Below, piece after piece: positions 23,801-32,900 of a DNA stretch of 64,000 nucleotides. The notes beneath the pieces are model-generated. The model made no database searches. It saw only the letters and a program-made list of their open reading frames with translations, and was not told where the DNA came from. The DNA lies in the NCBI GenBank assembly GCA_008360955.1, contig LUCM01002954.1:9246-73245 (forward strand), given 5' to 3'. This DNA is from Fasciolopsis buskii. Its lineage: Eukaryota > Platyhelminthes > Trematoda > Plagiorchiida > Fasciolidae. Position 1 is the stretch's first letter. The number at the start of each line of letters is the position of its first letter. The position numbers and the translations under genes were made by a program.

Positions 23801-26627
23801 CGACTGGGTCTATTACAGGATATCGCCGGCGGAGAAACCTGGTCTCGCAACCGAGAAGAACAACGAACTGTGGAACCTTATTACCCTCCCCTAAAGGGAA
23901 CCCAGGTTTCCTAGTAAAGCCACAAATGTCGCAGGTCAATGAAAACCGTTCTGGATGACGGCTGCTGTGAGTAAAATCCACCAAACTATTGACGGTAATT
24001 GCTTACTTCGAACTTATTGACTGTTTTGCCGATACTAATCGATACAAACGTGTGGCGGCAAGTCCCGTAAAAAATCGGTTTTGCTCATTATTATCGGTTT
24101 TCTGACCACCGACTTCTCTCTAATTTCACAGATTTGATCGCATGTAACAACCTCAGGGACAGATACACACTTAGGTGCAATGCGCTCGTTTGCCTCCCTG
24201 TTGAAACCACTTACGTGTTAACCGATGCGTTTGAATAAAAATATTAATCGGGGTGCGGCCTGATCAAAATTCGAATGAGAAAAGAGCGATTTTTTCACTG
24301 GGAAGGTTCAAAATACTATACGAAAAATGAAAATGAACAGACACACGCTTTCAGCAGTATGAGATGTTGATGAAAGAAGTCCATTCAGATGACCTAATAG
24401 GTAAGCAAAGCAAATTAACTGGTAAATTATTGAAAGGATTTATGAAAACCAATCGAACACCACCTGAAAAATGACTCCAAGGGACCATCATATGTTGTCT
24501 CCTTTAAGTTCCGAGAATAAAATAGGAGAAAAGCCAGTCATTTGAGAAATTATGGATTTTTAAGGAAGTCTGAGACCTAAACTCTTGTTTCATGTGTGTA
24601 CACAAAAACCTCTCCCGTAATCCGCCAGTACAATATTTGACGCCCTCAGAATAAGGTTCAGTTCAGTTTGTACAACCAGTGAACTTGTAAAAGCTTGCAA
24701 TACTTGTGGTGGGTACCTCGCAGCATCCAATAACTGAGAAAAATCAAAAGACAGGATTATAGAGAAGGGAAAGCATTTCGAACACAAGAAAGCCAGACTG
24801 TGGTACCCAGTCATATCGCTCTAAATCTCCAACCATCGCACTGGATACCTAGTACAACTCAATCCGGTAATCAAACTCTATCAACTGGGGACACTCCACG
24901 AATTAAGGTCTTCACATCTTTTCGCCACGTCGCTGTCTGCCACCGTGACCCATCTTCCAACCCTTACCTACTGCAAGGGGCAGTGGGTATCGAGGGAATC
25001 CATTCTGCGAGCATGCGTAACACGTTTCCCAACCACCTTAACCTATGCAAATTCGACGCCTCCTCTAACGACCAAGCCTATTGATCGAGTACCTATGTCT
25101 TACCTCAGAAGCATATCATTACTGACATTGCACATGTTTTATCCACTCTACACTTGGTCGAATTTCGCATTTAGTAAACAGCATGCAAAGGCTACTAGTG
25201 CATTTGCTACTTGCCACGTTATCTGCCGACCTTCATATGATGTAAAAATTAGGTACCTGGTAAACAAAAATCTCTGATCTGCTCCGGGGGGTAAAAAAGT
25301 GTTTGTGATCAGGTCATTCGAAACTGAGTGGTTATTATCAATAATAACAATAATGGTGTACTTCCCGGACAGTCAAAAAACATGGTATGCGTATGAGCAC
25401 CTGCGAACGTCGCAAGGCGACTGGAGCGCTGGGAAACTTACTAATGGTCAAAGAAATGAGTCTCTTCCAGGAAGTCAAGTTAAAGGCCTAAAGTCGAAAT
25501 GTGCACCGTAAATATTAAACACTCTTGAAGTCTAACGATCGTTTGTGAACTAAGTAAACTAAAACCTCGTGAGCCGCAAAAACGTTATTAGTTTCTGCTT
25601 ATTTGAATCCGCTTCCACAGGAGCACCAGCTATCTGCCCGTAAGTAAATTGAATCTTCGTTTTCTTGAATGGTTCTGGTGTTTGTTCAGTCATTAAATTT
25701 TTCAACCCATCGAAACTTCACGGTGTAAAATGCAAGTCACTGCTCTAAAATACTATTCTCCCGAGGGGCCTATTAAACTTAACGCACCATACATTCTAAT
25801 TCAGCCTATTTGCACTGATCATTTTATCAGCGGGACATTTTTCAACCATCTGATGTTTAAAGCGTACATTGGTTTCAGTAGTTTCTTTCCTTAAATATCC
25901 TCAAACGGAACTATCTGGAGCCATACATGCGGGTACACTTTCTCGTGGATTAGGCGCATCATTTCGTTTTATCCGGCACCTTTTCACCCTTCTACTACAA
26001 GAACTCACTGAGCTGTCAAAGAGCATTTTGACTGGGAGTGGGGTAACGGAATCACAGACGGGGTACGCAATGGTCAAGAATGGAAGCCATCCGAGACGGG
26101 ATTTCTGTTTGCGGTCAGTGTGAACCTGGACAACGATAGAAGACTAGCACCGACCTGCAAATCGCTTCTGTTTTACTCGAAATCTTTGTTCAGTCGGAAC
26201 ACCAAAAATGTCACACGTTTAAATAAATAACGTTTTTCACAAACCTTTGCGCATAAGTCAGTATACCCGTTGGATCGTTCGTAAGAGTTAATCACTCACG
26301 TTTTACCATCAGAAGCCTCATCCTCGACCGATGGGGGGACACAGCACACAACTGAATCCAGGTTGTGTAAAACACTGACAACGGACCTTGATATAAGTTT
26401 ATGTAAACCTGCCATTTGATTTTACCCGACCATTCCAAGGGCCGCCTTGCCAATACCAAACACCACGATTCGCCCACGTGCGCTGTATGGAGTCCCGTTA
26501 ACAAAAATGGTCGAGTCACGAACAGCTAGACAGTTGCGCACCTTGAAGTCGAAACAAAAATGGGAAAATTTCACCATGTTGACGAAAGAAACCGCTGGAT
26601 TATTAGTGGAATATCCATTTAAGTTTT
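2207..26627 (-). CDS. GLYCTK: glycerate 2-kinase, MOFRL type (ten exons found; 5' end missing)
   Basis: The enzyme phosphorylates D-glycerate to 2-phosphoglycerate in serine/fructose catabolism. Coding exons, 5' to 3' on the minus strand: 26627-26575, 26541-26426, 26386-26300, 22619-22420, 22381-22311, 22258-22187, 20403-20257, 16391-16252, 5262-5088, 2806-2207. They encode about 552 residues, close to the roughly 520 of vertebrate GLYCTK. All introns are GT-AG and all phases agree. Family landmarks in order: GIGKAALGM, LTGGGSALL, ELNSVR then LKAGGLA, SDVIGDP with ASGPT, LGNN, LATDLNGDS, VGGET, SDGVDGP, LTGTNVMD. The initiator methionine was not located. Four introns are 33-52 nt and the other five 1.8-11 kb. 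The long introns are full of transposons, mostly fragments. The identity is very likely correct; single splice sites at the 5' end are less sure. Confidence 0.9.
2807..5087 (-). other. GLYCTK intron of 2,281 nt, no recognised gene
   Basis: The longest open frame here (3118-3519 plus, 133 codons) has no recognisable domain and no splice or promoter support. I see no transposon that I can name. Confidence 0.6.
5088..5262 (-). CDS. GLYCTK: GLYCTK exon (ILATDLNGDS)
   Basis: The acceptor is gtttttccag and the donor CAG|gtatct; one base plus 58 codons. It contains YLKPIILATDLNGDSTKKG, the family segment (Y.A.VLS..MQGDV...) after the LGNN helix. It ends in phase 0 and joins GLVSPYEG in the last exon. 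Confidence 0.85.
6040..9420 (-). mobile_element. RTE-like non-LTR retrotransposon, decayed, nearly full length
   Basis: Fragments appear in the right order on the minus strand. At 9420-8990 is a 5' region shared with another copy at 42330-42720. At 8628-8437 is endonuclease (DEFCRELSGLPCSVHSADVV, then a VVVAGDPN match to V.AGDLN). At 7704-7477 is the linker (CWAERFIEQFGW) and at 7472-7275 the RT fingers (RETQAGFRSGHDCIDNIF). At 6916-6458 is the thumb/C-terminus (FSYLGSCVSPG, HLWRRLDIW, KGRVYMAAVRSVLFYGSETWP), and at 6318-6090 the tail (GYGPRDPPKQWL.TIGDMAQ). Frameshifts and stops separate the pieces, so it is dead. It lies inside the large GLYCTK intron in the same orientation as the gene. 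Confidence 0.85.
8990..9420 (-). repeat. 5' region of RTE-like element, shared with 42330-42720
   Basis: Long stretches match the copy at 42330-42720, for example cgacgaccgatgcagtatgg, ccaaccaaagcctttg and atagctcgttggatcatgga. Both lie just upstream of minus-strand RTE endonuclease sequence, so they are most likely the 5' UTR. Confidence 0.7.
9890..10700 (+). mobile_element. CR1-like non-LTR fragment, endonuclease end
   Basis: The plus-strand frame 9899-10276 contains SECADILDLIITSVRSLYSSVS then ILPHVGLRDP, matching the C-terminal part of CR1-type apurinic endonucleases (LDL..TN....VS...PIG.SDH). The next frame (10325-10675) may be the endonuclease-RT linker but is too diverged to assign. 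No RT follows. Confidence 0.55.
10701..11394. other. no recognised gene
   Basis: AT-rich intronic sequence with only short unassigned open frames such as 11045-10854 minus. Confidence 0.6.
11395..11594 (+). promoter_or_regulatory. retroelement-type promoter/leader (TATA plus AATAAA), left of the ribozyme array
   Basis: A TATA-like actatataaa at about 11440 is followed at about 11497 by an AATAAA-like hexamer, and then by T/G-rich leader-like sequence. This spacing resembles an LTR or Penelope pseudo-LTR. The sequence appears to resume after the array at 13055, so the array would be inserted into it. No complete LTR pair was found. Confidence 0.35.
11679..11755 (+). promoter_or_regulatory. 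tRNA-like pol III promoter, unit 1 (A and B boxes)
   Basis: The A box TAGCGTAATGG (11689-11699) and B box GGTTCGCGTCC (11732-11742) sit at tRNA spacing. The middle can fold as an anticodon arm with loop CTCACAA, suggesting descent from a valine (CAC) tRNA, but the acceptor stem pairs poorly, so this is not a functional tRNA. Confidence 0.7.
11764..11808 (+). ncRNA. type I hammerhead ribozyme, unit 1
   Basis: Inner stem I is GCACTG (11764-11769) with CAGTGC (11803-11808), a perfect 6 bp. An outer TGGA (11757-11760)/TCCA (11810-11813) pairing lies across a small internal loop. The catalytic core CTGATGA is at 11770-11776 and GAA at 11791-11793. Stem II is TCC/GGA with loop TAACAA and a U-U at its base where G-C is usual. 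Stem III is minimal, from the palindrome ACAGCTGT. The cleavage triplet is GTA, so self-cleavage is predicted between 11802 and 11803. Very short stem III is known from Penelope and satellite hammerheads, which can act as dimers. Confidence 0.85.
12074..12150 (+). promoter_or_regulatory. tRNA-like pol III promoter, unit 2
   Basis: Same as unit 1, with A box 12084-12094 and B box 12127-12137. Confidence 0.7.
12159..12203 (+). ncRNA. type I hammerhead ribozyme, unit 2
   Basis: Identical core and stems to unit 1; predicted cleavage between 12197 and 12198, which is 395 nt after the first site. Confidence 0.85.
12466..12542 (+). promoter_or_regulatory. tRNA-like pol III promoter, unit 3
   Basis: Same as unit 1, with A box 12476-12486 and B box 12519-12529. 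Confidence 0.7.
12551..12595 (+). ncRNA. type I hammerhead ribozyme, unit 3
   Basis: Identical to unit 1; predicted cleavage between 12589 and 12590. Confidence 0.85.
12858..12934 (+). promoter_or_regulatory. tRNA-like pol III promoter, unit 4
   Basis: Same as unit 1, with A box 12868-12878 and B box 12911-12921. Confidence 0.7.
12943..12987 (+). ncRNA. type I hammerhead ribozyme, unit 4
   Basis: Identical to unit 1; predicted cleavage between 12981 and 12982. The unit is cut off about 60 nt later at the array boundary. Confidence 0.85.
13055..13437. other. continuation of the interrupted retroelement leader, no gene
   Basis: T/G-rich sequence after the array resembles that before it (repeats of cgttcg-, tgttcgtgtcctg-type words). 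No coding frame is recognisable. Confidence 0.4.
13439..14390 (+). mobile_element. Penelope-like element remnant with inverted arms
   Basis: A GIY-YIG endonuclease remnant (13707-14010) lies between inverted copies of a 29-30 nt arm at 13439-13467 and 14359-14388 (core tttctgatcgctgagcttgg, with two mismatched positions further out). The tail before the right arm (14290-14350) has the serine/aspartate-rich look of Penelope C-termini. The RT domain is absent. Confidence 0.65.
13707..14010 (+). pseudogene. GIY-YIG endonuclease of Penelope-like element, frameshifted
   Basis: The frame 13707-13892 reads VVYKLKCMDCNKCYIDQTGR, then RVHEYKLATRRHDP and FNLNNVETL. This matches Penelope GIY-YIG (C..C...YIGQT.R....R..EH......D....H.....H.F....).  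After a stop at 13893 the match resumes one frame over with HAREFLEAWHSLNTSTSKHI, the typical end (REFLEAW.S...S.N.HI). One frameshift plus a stop make it non-functional. Confidence 0.8.
14396..16251 (-). other. GLYCTK intron, no recognised gene
   Basis: Short unassigned open frames only. A stretch with stop-rich GT/TG sequence at 14530-14690 and 15530-15680 may be old retroelement leader, but I cannot prove it. Confidence 0.5.
16252..16391 (-). CDS. GLYCTK: GLYCTK exon with the LGNN segment
   Basis: The acceptor is tttggtcag and the donor CGAAG|gtatgt; 46 codons plus two bases. It starts IPDVVRKYLESE and contains DNWILGNNRVALEAAADSL, equivalent to the vertebrate VIIGSN..AL..A segment. Its phase was predicted from the neighbouring exons before it was found, which supports it. 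Confidence 0.85.
16392..18665 (-). other. GLYCTK intron, no recognised gene
   Basis: No domain seen. The frame 18497-18231 minus lies where the 3' end of the Penelope-like copy at 18.7-19.0 kb would be, but shows no match. Confidence 0.5.
18666..18960 (-). mobile_element. Penelope-like element remnant, GIY-YIG domain
   Basis: Two overlapping minus frames give TYQSNYTFCAAYVGHMRHP and, after a shift, KLTRGHYPPRLM then SSSVVAHLVETNHPINIQSAF. Together they match the second GIY-YIG form in Penelope elements (C.A.YVGRT...L..R..EH.P..L..G......S.V..HL...H.VD....F). It is frameshifted and has no RT. Confidence 0.65.
18961..20256 (-). other. GLYCTK intron, no recognised gene
   Basis: Only short open frames without domains, for example 19342-19527 plus and 20182-20000 minus. 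Confidence 0.55.
20257..20403 (-). CDS. GLYCTK: GLYCTK exon with SDVIGDP and ASGPT
   Basis: Exactly 49 codons, acceptor ttcgcag and donor AAG|gtattc. It contains LIISDVIGDPLNCIASGPT, near-identical in pattern to the family signature SDVVGDP...IASGPT, followed by a helix ending LEHYQLLDK. Confidence 0.92.
20970..22010 (+). mobile_element. RTE-like fragment, linker to RT fingers
   Basis: The plus strand reads RRLERWVEYFRKQFS at about 21500 (linker before the RT) and, after decay, YKERMRGNQTGFRINRDCN then PMYQLLAD near 21890-21970, matching R..Q.GFRPGR.C.D.IF.LRQLLE. Stops and shifts abound. It lies in the intron between two GLYCTK exons, opposite to the gene. Confidence 0.6.
22187..22258 (-). 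CDS. GLYCTK: GLYCTK short exon (LNSVR...LKAGGLA)
   Basis: Exactly 24 codons in phase 0, between acceptor gatctag and donor CAG|gtaggg. The peptide contains LNSVR, LKAGGLASLAYPAQ, matching the conserved ELNTIRK..S.LKGGGLA..AYPAQ of animal GLYCTK. Confidence 0.9.
22311..22381 (-). CDS. GLYCTK: GLYCTK short exon (LLxxSGADIxE)
   Basis: Two bases plus 23 codons ending KLLSQSGADICE, matching L...GA.I.E in the family. The donor GAA|gtgaga opens a 52-nt intron (22259-22310), after which the protein continues LNSVR. Confidence 0.85.
22420..22619 (-). CDS. GLYCTK: GLYCTK exon with the TGGGSALL motif
   Basis: The acceptor is ttcacttctag and the donor TCGA|gttagt. Landmarks are SNLPTEE, MAELAESLGTDDLLIV and LTGGGSALLTLP, matching the family pattern NLPD....A..L.......LLLVLISGGGSALL. 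It is followed by a 38-nt intron (22382-22419). Confidence 0.9.
22620..24799 (-). other. GLYCTK intron, no recognised gene
   Basis: An exon-like frame at 24814-24590 (acceptor tttttctcag) does not fit the GLYCTK reading frame and is treated under rejected items. The rest shows nothing I recognise. Confidence 0.55.
24800..25085 (-). mobile_element. RTE-like fragment, C-terminal end
   Basis: The minus strand reads LRWLGNVLRM, then GLEDGSRWQTATWRKDVKTL, followed by D.VVLG..CDGW, matching the RTE tail RLRWLGHVLRM...GWK..RGGQ..TW...MK.L.....LPGWGPRD....WL. Only this end is present. Confidence 0.7.
25086..26299 (-). other. GLYCTK intron, no recognised gene
   Basis: Short open frames on both strands without domains. 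Confidence 0.55.
26300..26386 (-). CDS. GLYCTK: GLYCTK exon after the GxGKA loop
   Basis: The acceptor is tatatcaag and the donor AC|gtgagt. It encodes 28 codons including VLHNLDSVVCCVPPS, equivalent to the LLG..LV.GVISVP segment. The split codon AC|T across the 3,680-nt intron gives threonine and joins in frame to ILEALEKNG. Confidence 0.75.
26426..26541 (-). CDS. GLYCTK: GLYCTK exon with the GxGKA motif
   Basis: The exon has 38 codons plus two bases, acceptor gacttcaag and donor GG|gtaaaa. It contains VVFGIGKAALGMV, the conserved N-terminal glycine-lysine loop of the family (vertebrates: VGFGKAVLGM). The next intron is 39 nt (26387-26425). Confidence 0.85.
26575..26627 (-). CDS. GLYCTK: GLYCTK exon (first one found; 17 codons)
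   Basis: The acceptor is gatgcag and the donor ATG|gtgaaa. It ends NPAVSFVNM and joins in phase 0 to VRNCLAV, fitting the family segment before the first glycine-rich loop (AV....M.RN.L). The following intron would be only 33 nt (26542-26574). This is the least certain exon: the match is short and no start codon is in frame upstream. Confidence 0.55.
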
Positions 26628-29600
26628 CTGCATCCGAAAGTCAATGTCAGGAAACAAAATGGACTCGGTGATCTTCGGCTTACTGAAAAGACTCTTAAAG
26701 CAACTCCGGTTATTCGGTTTTTTAGAACATCTGCCAAGTACGCGAAACTTAGTCAGTTCAGCCACAGACATCAACATCGAAATTCAAATGGAAATGAGTT
26801 TCACGTCACTTGTAAGATTACCCGTTTGCACCACTCTGAATTTTTACTACGAATATTTCGTTCCTCAGGACAAACCTAGTTGTTTAATTTACAAGTTTAA
26901 TCGGAATTTATTATAATAAGGTCGCGATTTTGAATTGCTTTGTTATTCTTGAAAAAATGAAAGATATACCGAACGATTATGGAACGATTAAATGAGAACG
27001 ACCTAAAGGCTTCAGCGTCCGAACTCACAGTGTTTTGCACGGCACGTTTGCATAAGAGCAATGCTGGAGATAACTATCATCTAGATCGTTAAAACGGAAA
27101 AGCAACCTTATAATCGTCTGGCGGTAATCAGAATGATTGTTTTGGAAACATTCGAAGGCTGACCGAGAAAAGATCGATAGACCTGCATTGTCCACATTAA
27201 TGATATCTATGAATGCATGTGTAGAAATTTCTAACGGAAGTTTAGGTAAGTCGTGATAACAATGATAATGGCAATATGCAAGCAAGTTTTTTTTTATTCA
27301 CGAATATCTCCCAAGCAAGCTTTCTCACACAACTTTAACCATGTGAATCTGTGGTCAGAATTGGACTTGCATCTTCCCAGCGAAATCAAGTCATGGGACC
27401 ATATGTGCCTTGCCAGATGATCGTATAATGGATGAGACATCACCGCACGTACAGAGGACCTGAGTGGCTTTGCCCAATGAGATACTTGTGACAACTGTGT
27501 GACAGCCTTCTAAATACCAAAGGTCTGCGAACAAAATTGGTTCTCGCGCAGGTCTGAAGAACACTGCGGTTGAAAATAGGAGCTACGAGAAGACCATTGG
27601 CGTTCCAACGCCATATTTTCCACAATGGTTTCTTTGTTACAATTATTCGTAGGATAGTGGGAGCAATCCCTGGGACAAACAATGAATTTACACGAATTTA
27701 GTTGTTTGGGTATACCTCGCACATGCCAAAAAGAGAATTTTGAGGGCAAGCCAGCGTCGGAAGATGGGTTGAGGTGGTCAATGTATCTGATATGGCAAAA
27801 AGGAGAACCAAAACATGATTAATTAACAGGCTTAAGTGGTCCAATTTAAAATTCTAGGTTGAAGTCCTGAGAGTTTATATGTCCCAGTGTTACTATCTAT
27901 AATAATTTTACGTTTAACAAGTATCAGAGGGATTATCAAACTTGGGTCCAAGCATTTTTAGCTGAGGTGAAAGTCTGACTGCTCCGCATAGATGTTCACA
28001 CAAATCTTCAGCGCGACTGAGATCAAAGTTACTAATTAACACTCACAGCGAACACTACAGGCCTCTTTTTTGCATATCGTAATAGTGAATTTACCTAACC
28101 ATACATATTCATTAAAATCGGTCTGGCGAAAGACGCTGTCTAATGCAGTTGATGAGTAAAAGATGATGCGCCATGCCACTGGCAAAAGTCAGAATGCCTT
28201 AGTTCACCAATCGTCATTCATGTAATGTGCATGTCTCGGTTACATGGAATCGAAGACAGTTTTGCAGTCCTATGTGGAATCAGGTAAATGCTGACACATT
28301 GCCAAATACAAAGGCAATGTATGTTAACAGTTCAACTACTCTAACTAAGGAACTCCGGTCAGTCGAAGCGCAACGATGAACAAGTTGAGCCAGCCGTGAA
28401 AAAACTACGACCAGTAAGTGTCGCATTGATTTGATTGATTTCCTCAGTACGTGACAAATGTAAGTTACGGAAGAGAAGATAAATCTAATAAGACGTGTTG
28501 TCTAAAACCGCTGGGAATGCATGATTGGTAAAATGATCATGTTGGTACCGTGTTTGAAGTTTTTATCATAAAATGCAAATAAGGAAAGGGCATCCCATGG
28601 TTTCTCCGTGCTCGAGAAGAAAGCGAGACCAACACTCCCGATGCGACAGATCGGAACAAACTGTTGCCATCGGACGCGAAGCACAGTTAAAAGAAAGTAA
28701 GACTGGGACCACAGAAGCAAGCTTTCCGGAACAAAAACCGTGCTTAAACCGAGAGAAAAGCGATAAAGAAAAAACCGCCCGGCGATGAGCTAGTGGCTTC
28801 AGTTCAAAATTTAGGATAAGGTCATCAATCAGTCCAATTGCTTTACATTGAATTCGATCGACGATGGCTAAGGAAAGGGATGAAGCTCCGCTCCAAAGCT
28901 GATTTCACAATTCAAGCGTAGGACACATTTAAACGTTGTAAAGATTAAATAGCTAAGTATATGTAGAATAACTAGCAGAGAATAGTCAGAAGCAGGGACC
29001 AAGACAGAAAAAGTAAAGGAAAAACCTATGAAGAAGCGGACTTAAGTATAAGGCCAAAAAGAAACCAGACCTAAAGGGACCAATCGGCTCTTTATCGCAC
29101 CTAACTAAACTTCAGGATTTGAACTGACTCTCTCCCACCCCCTCCTCTCACCGTGTAGTGGATTCTAATGGCTGCGACGGATCCTCATCCCACTCCAATC
29201 ATACGTTAAGCATGTAGTGAAAAAACAGGAGAAATATGTGGAAGCACCTGAAGAATACAATTCGGTCGAAGTAAGCGTTCAACAACACATGCAGCGTAAC
29301 GATCGTGAGAGTTGTTAGTTGATGCATGAAAGGATGGGCAAGACAAATACCCGTGAAAATGTGGTGTAATCAAAAGATCATGGATGGTTGGAAGTGCTTT
29401 TGAAAAGAGCTTATGTAAGCTTTGTTTGGTGGTAATAATCAAAATTTGTCGAACTCAGAAGAAACGCCTTTCTGGACCAAGACAAACTGATTACAGCGAT
29501 GAATGAAACCTCGATTTTGAAAAGGATAACAGGAAAATTGCCAAGAATAACACCACTTCAGGACCTACTACGCTGTGAACAACAGTTGGCGGCCGGTAAA

Positions 29601-29825
29601 ACTGTATTCGCAAAATCATATTTAGTAGCATCACACAAGTGGAATTCGCGATCCAGCTGAATGACACAGGCAACAACAACCATAGTTCCAACCACACCAT
29701 GCAGAGAGCGAAAACCAGAAAATACGAAGACGACAAATGGAACATGCCTATCAGGTATTAAAACCGAAGTACAAAGTTGCCTTTAGGAGGATACGCCTCA
29801 CAGTCATTAACTTCATTGTATCCTT
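26628..29825. other. upstream of the known GLYCTK exons; first exon and promoter not found
   Basis: The missing N-terminal exon(s) and promoter of GLYCTK should lie here or further right. Minus frames at 27285-27025 and 27749-27440 were inspected without finding a convincing join. No transposon is recognisable. Confidence 0.5.
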
Positions 29826-29965
29826 AAAAAACATCATCACGATCACCGTTCAGCGCTAAACAACAAGGCAAGCCTCACTAACCATTGCCTTTCCCCTAGA
29901 GTTACATATGTTTCGATAAGAAGAGTGAATATATCCAACAGGAACAGGGAGTGGACTTACACGCG
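29826..29965 (-). mobile_element. solo 3' tail of an RTE-like element
   Basis: The minus strand closely matches the 3' UTR of the RTE copy ending near 44376, sharing ggggaaaggcaa, gttagtgaggcttgcctt and agcrctgaacggtga, ending in a degenerate ATG-type tail. No coding part is attached, so this is an extreme 5' truncation. Confidence 0.75.
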
Positions 29966-32900
29966 CCTTTGACAGGCTGCGCTACAATTCTGTGTCATTC
30001 TATTTCGTTATTTTGTTGTTGGATATTTGGTTCGACTATGTCCTCCGTTCGACGCTACAATCGCTCGGAATTAATTTTGTTCAGAAACCGTGCCGTTTCT
30101 CCACATATATTGGGATCCCGTGTTTCTGCACCTCAACGAGCTTCTACTCCTTCTAAAAGAGGCACTCGTGCTGGCTGGCAGGCAGCCCTTAAATGCATCC
30201 TTTTAGCCGTTCCGGCTTTGTTGAGTACAAACATCCGCTCTCCGTTTACGAAAATGTCGGATCTGCCCCTCGCACTTCAATCACCAATCCATGTTCACAC
30301 TTGTGTCATTTGCACACAAGAATCGTAGCTGAACCCGGATCCACTTGTGTCGACAGACGGCTTCAGAATCCATCGGTAGGACAGAGTTTCGAACAAGAAG
30401 ACTGGAGGCGGTGTTGCAACATACATAAACTCCTTCTGGTCTGGCAAGTCCGAAGTTGTTTATACGTACTCTCTCAGTGGAATTGACCGTCTTGTGACAG
30501 TCTCATCCAGGATTTTCTCGTCATAACAGCACTATCATAATCAATTTATACATTGCCCGCTTTAGCTCGCAACAAAATATTGCATCTTTTTTCTAGTGCT
30601 CATTGTTCCCCTTCTTGGGGATATTTTACATACTATTGTAGGTAAGTTCAACCATGCCTCCACCTTACCACTGACTGTGTTCGATTTGACTGATCTCTGC
30701 GTTTCTCCCACCAAAGGCGGTTCCATTTTAGAGTTACTACCGACCACCCCGGTTTATTTTCCCTGAAACTGCGTGCTCCAGTTTCAAGTAGCGATCGTTG
30801 TTTGCTTCTGTTAGGGCTCAAGATAAACTCTAGGTCAGCTTTCCATTTCCTCAGGCAGACAAATCAAATCCGAGTTCGCCTCCGTGACCTTTCACGCAAC
30901 AACCTTATTCTTCTTCACAAATCCCTTTCGATCGCATCTACCTGTTTGTCTTTTGAACCCCTGCTCAATGACAACGTCAAACTTTTCACAGAGACGACCA
31001 ACGCAATCTTTGATATTTGCTGCCCCTCAGAAACACCATTCGTCTCAAATGCCGCATCTCCACCCAGAAACTGAAATCTCTAAGACGATGCAAGGAGCAC
31101 TTCTGCAAATCTCGTAATGGCTCAAGCGTGCGGTATATTTCTAATCTAATAAAAGCGGAAATCCGACGCATCGACATGACGTTTGCCAGCCAACTGTTGA
31201 GTGGTAACAACAATCGATTCCTATGGCAAGGTATTCGATTGCTGTGCGGGAGGAAGAAGCATACGAAAACTCCTGCTGATGTCGACAGTACCAATCGTTC
31301 ATTCTTCCACTTATACCCCAGTCATATTTGACCAGGGTGATGATATGACAGTTACAAGTTTTTCTAGAGACGAGGTGCTCCATCTTCTCCGCACCAGTAA
31401 AATTACTACAGCGGTTGGTCCTGATAGCCTGTCCTCAGCTCTTTTAAGGCATGGTTCTGTGGCTCTGCGGATGCATTCACTTCTCTAATTAACTCGTCAT
31501 TAATCTCCTCTTCCACCCCTGACTGTTGGAGACCAGCCACTATTATTCTCATCCCTAAACCTAGCAGTTTTACTGCTTTGGCAAAACGTTTTCGCCCTAT
31601 CGCCTTAACGTCTTCTGGTCTTAAACTGACGGAACGTGCTATACTTGAGCGCCTGTGTTCTTCTATGTATCCTCCTGACGACCCTTTTTCAGTTTGCCTA
31701 TAAATCTAACGGGCCCACTTTGGACGCTGTCGCCTCCCTTAATCACCGCATTTGCAAGTCCTTAAACGTATCAGTGAAATCTGTGCGTTGCGCCTTCCTG
31801 GACTATTCGTCGGCTTTCGACTCAGTCCCACGGGCTCTTCTACTACACAAACTGCAAACATTCGGTTGTCCCAGTTCCTTATTAGAATGACTGTCTGATT
31901 ACGTTACCCAACCGAATCCAGTGCACACAGTAAAGTTTCGAAACCGTTGATGAACAACTCAGGAGTGCTCAGGGTGCTATCCTTTCACCGTTTCTTTTCT
32001 CTACTTCCATCAGCGACTTATCTACTAGCTCCCCTTATCATCTGTTTAAGTATGATGATGATGTTGCTCTTTCTGAAGCTGTTTCGAACAACGATGAAGT
32101 CCAAAGTCTTACCAACAACCTATCTTCTGTTTACGATTTCGCTGCAGGAGCCGGTTTGAATCTCAACACATCTAAATGTTTCGAATGTCTGTTCTCTCTC
32201 CCTCGGTCAGCCTACCTGTTCTATCAACACAAAAACTTACCAGAATTGATTCTGTGAAATACCTAGGAGTTACGATTGGTAAAAATCAGAAGTGAACGTT
32301 TCTACCTGTATAAGGAGTCTCCGACGGTTGTNCTTTGATATTTGCTGCCCCTCAGAAACACCATTCGTCTCAAATGCCGCATCTCCACCCAGAAACTGAA
32401 ATCTCTAAGACGATGCAAGGAGCACTTCTGCAAATCTCGTAATGGCTCAAGCGTGCGGTATATTTCTAATCTAATAAAAGCGGAAATCCGACGCATCGAC
32501 ATGACGTTTGCCAGCCAACTGTTGAGTGGTAACAACAATCGATTCCTATGGCAAGGTATTCGATTGCTGTGCGGGAGGAAGAAGCATACGAAAACTCCTG
32601 CTGATGTCGACAGTACCAATCGTTCATTCTTCCACTTATACCCCAGTCATATTTGACCAGGGTGATGATATGACAGTTACAAGTTTTTCTAGAGACGAGG
32701 TGCTCCATCTTCTCCGCACCAGTAAAATTACTACAGCGGTTGGTCCTGATAGCCTGTCCTCAGCTCTTTTAAGGCATGGTTCTGTGGCTCTGCGGATGCA
32801 TTCACTTCTCTAATTAACTCGTCATTAATCTCCTCTTCCACCCCTGACTGTTGGAGACCAGCCACTATTATTCTCATCCCTAAACCTAGCAGTTTTACTG

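Noticed and set aside
24590..24814. Exon-like minus frame with a good acceptor, first thought to be a GLYCTK exon
   Set aside because: The exons at 26300-26386 and 22420-22619 join directly with a correct split codon and no missing family segment, and this frame has no good donor.
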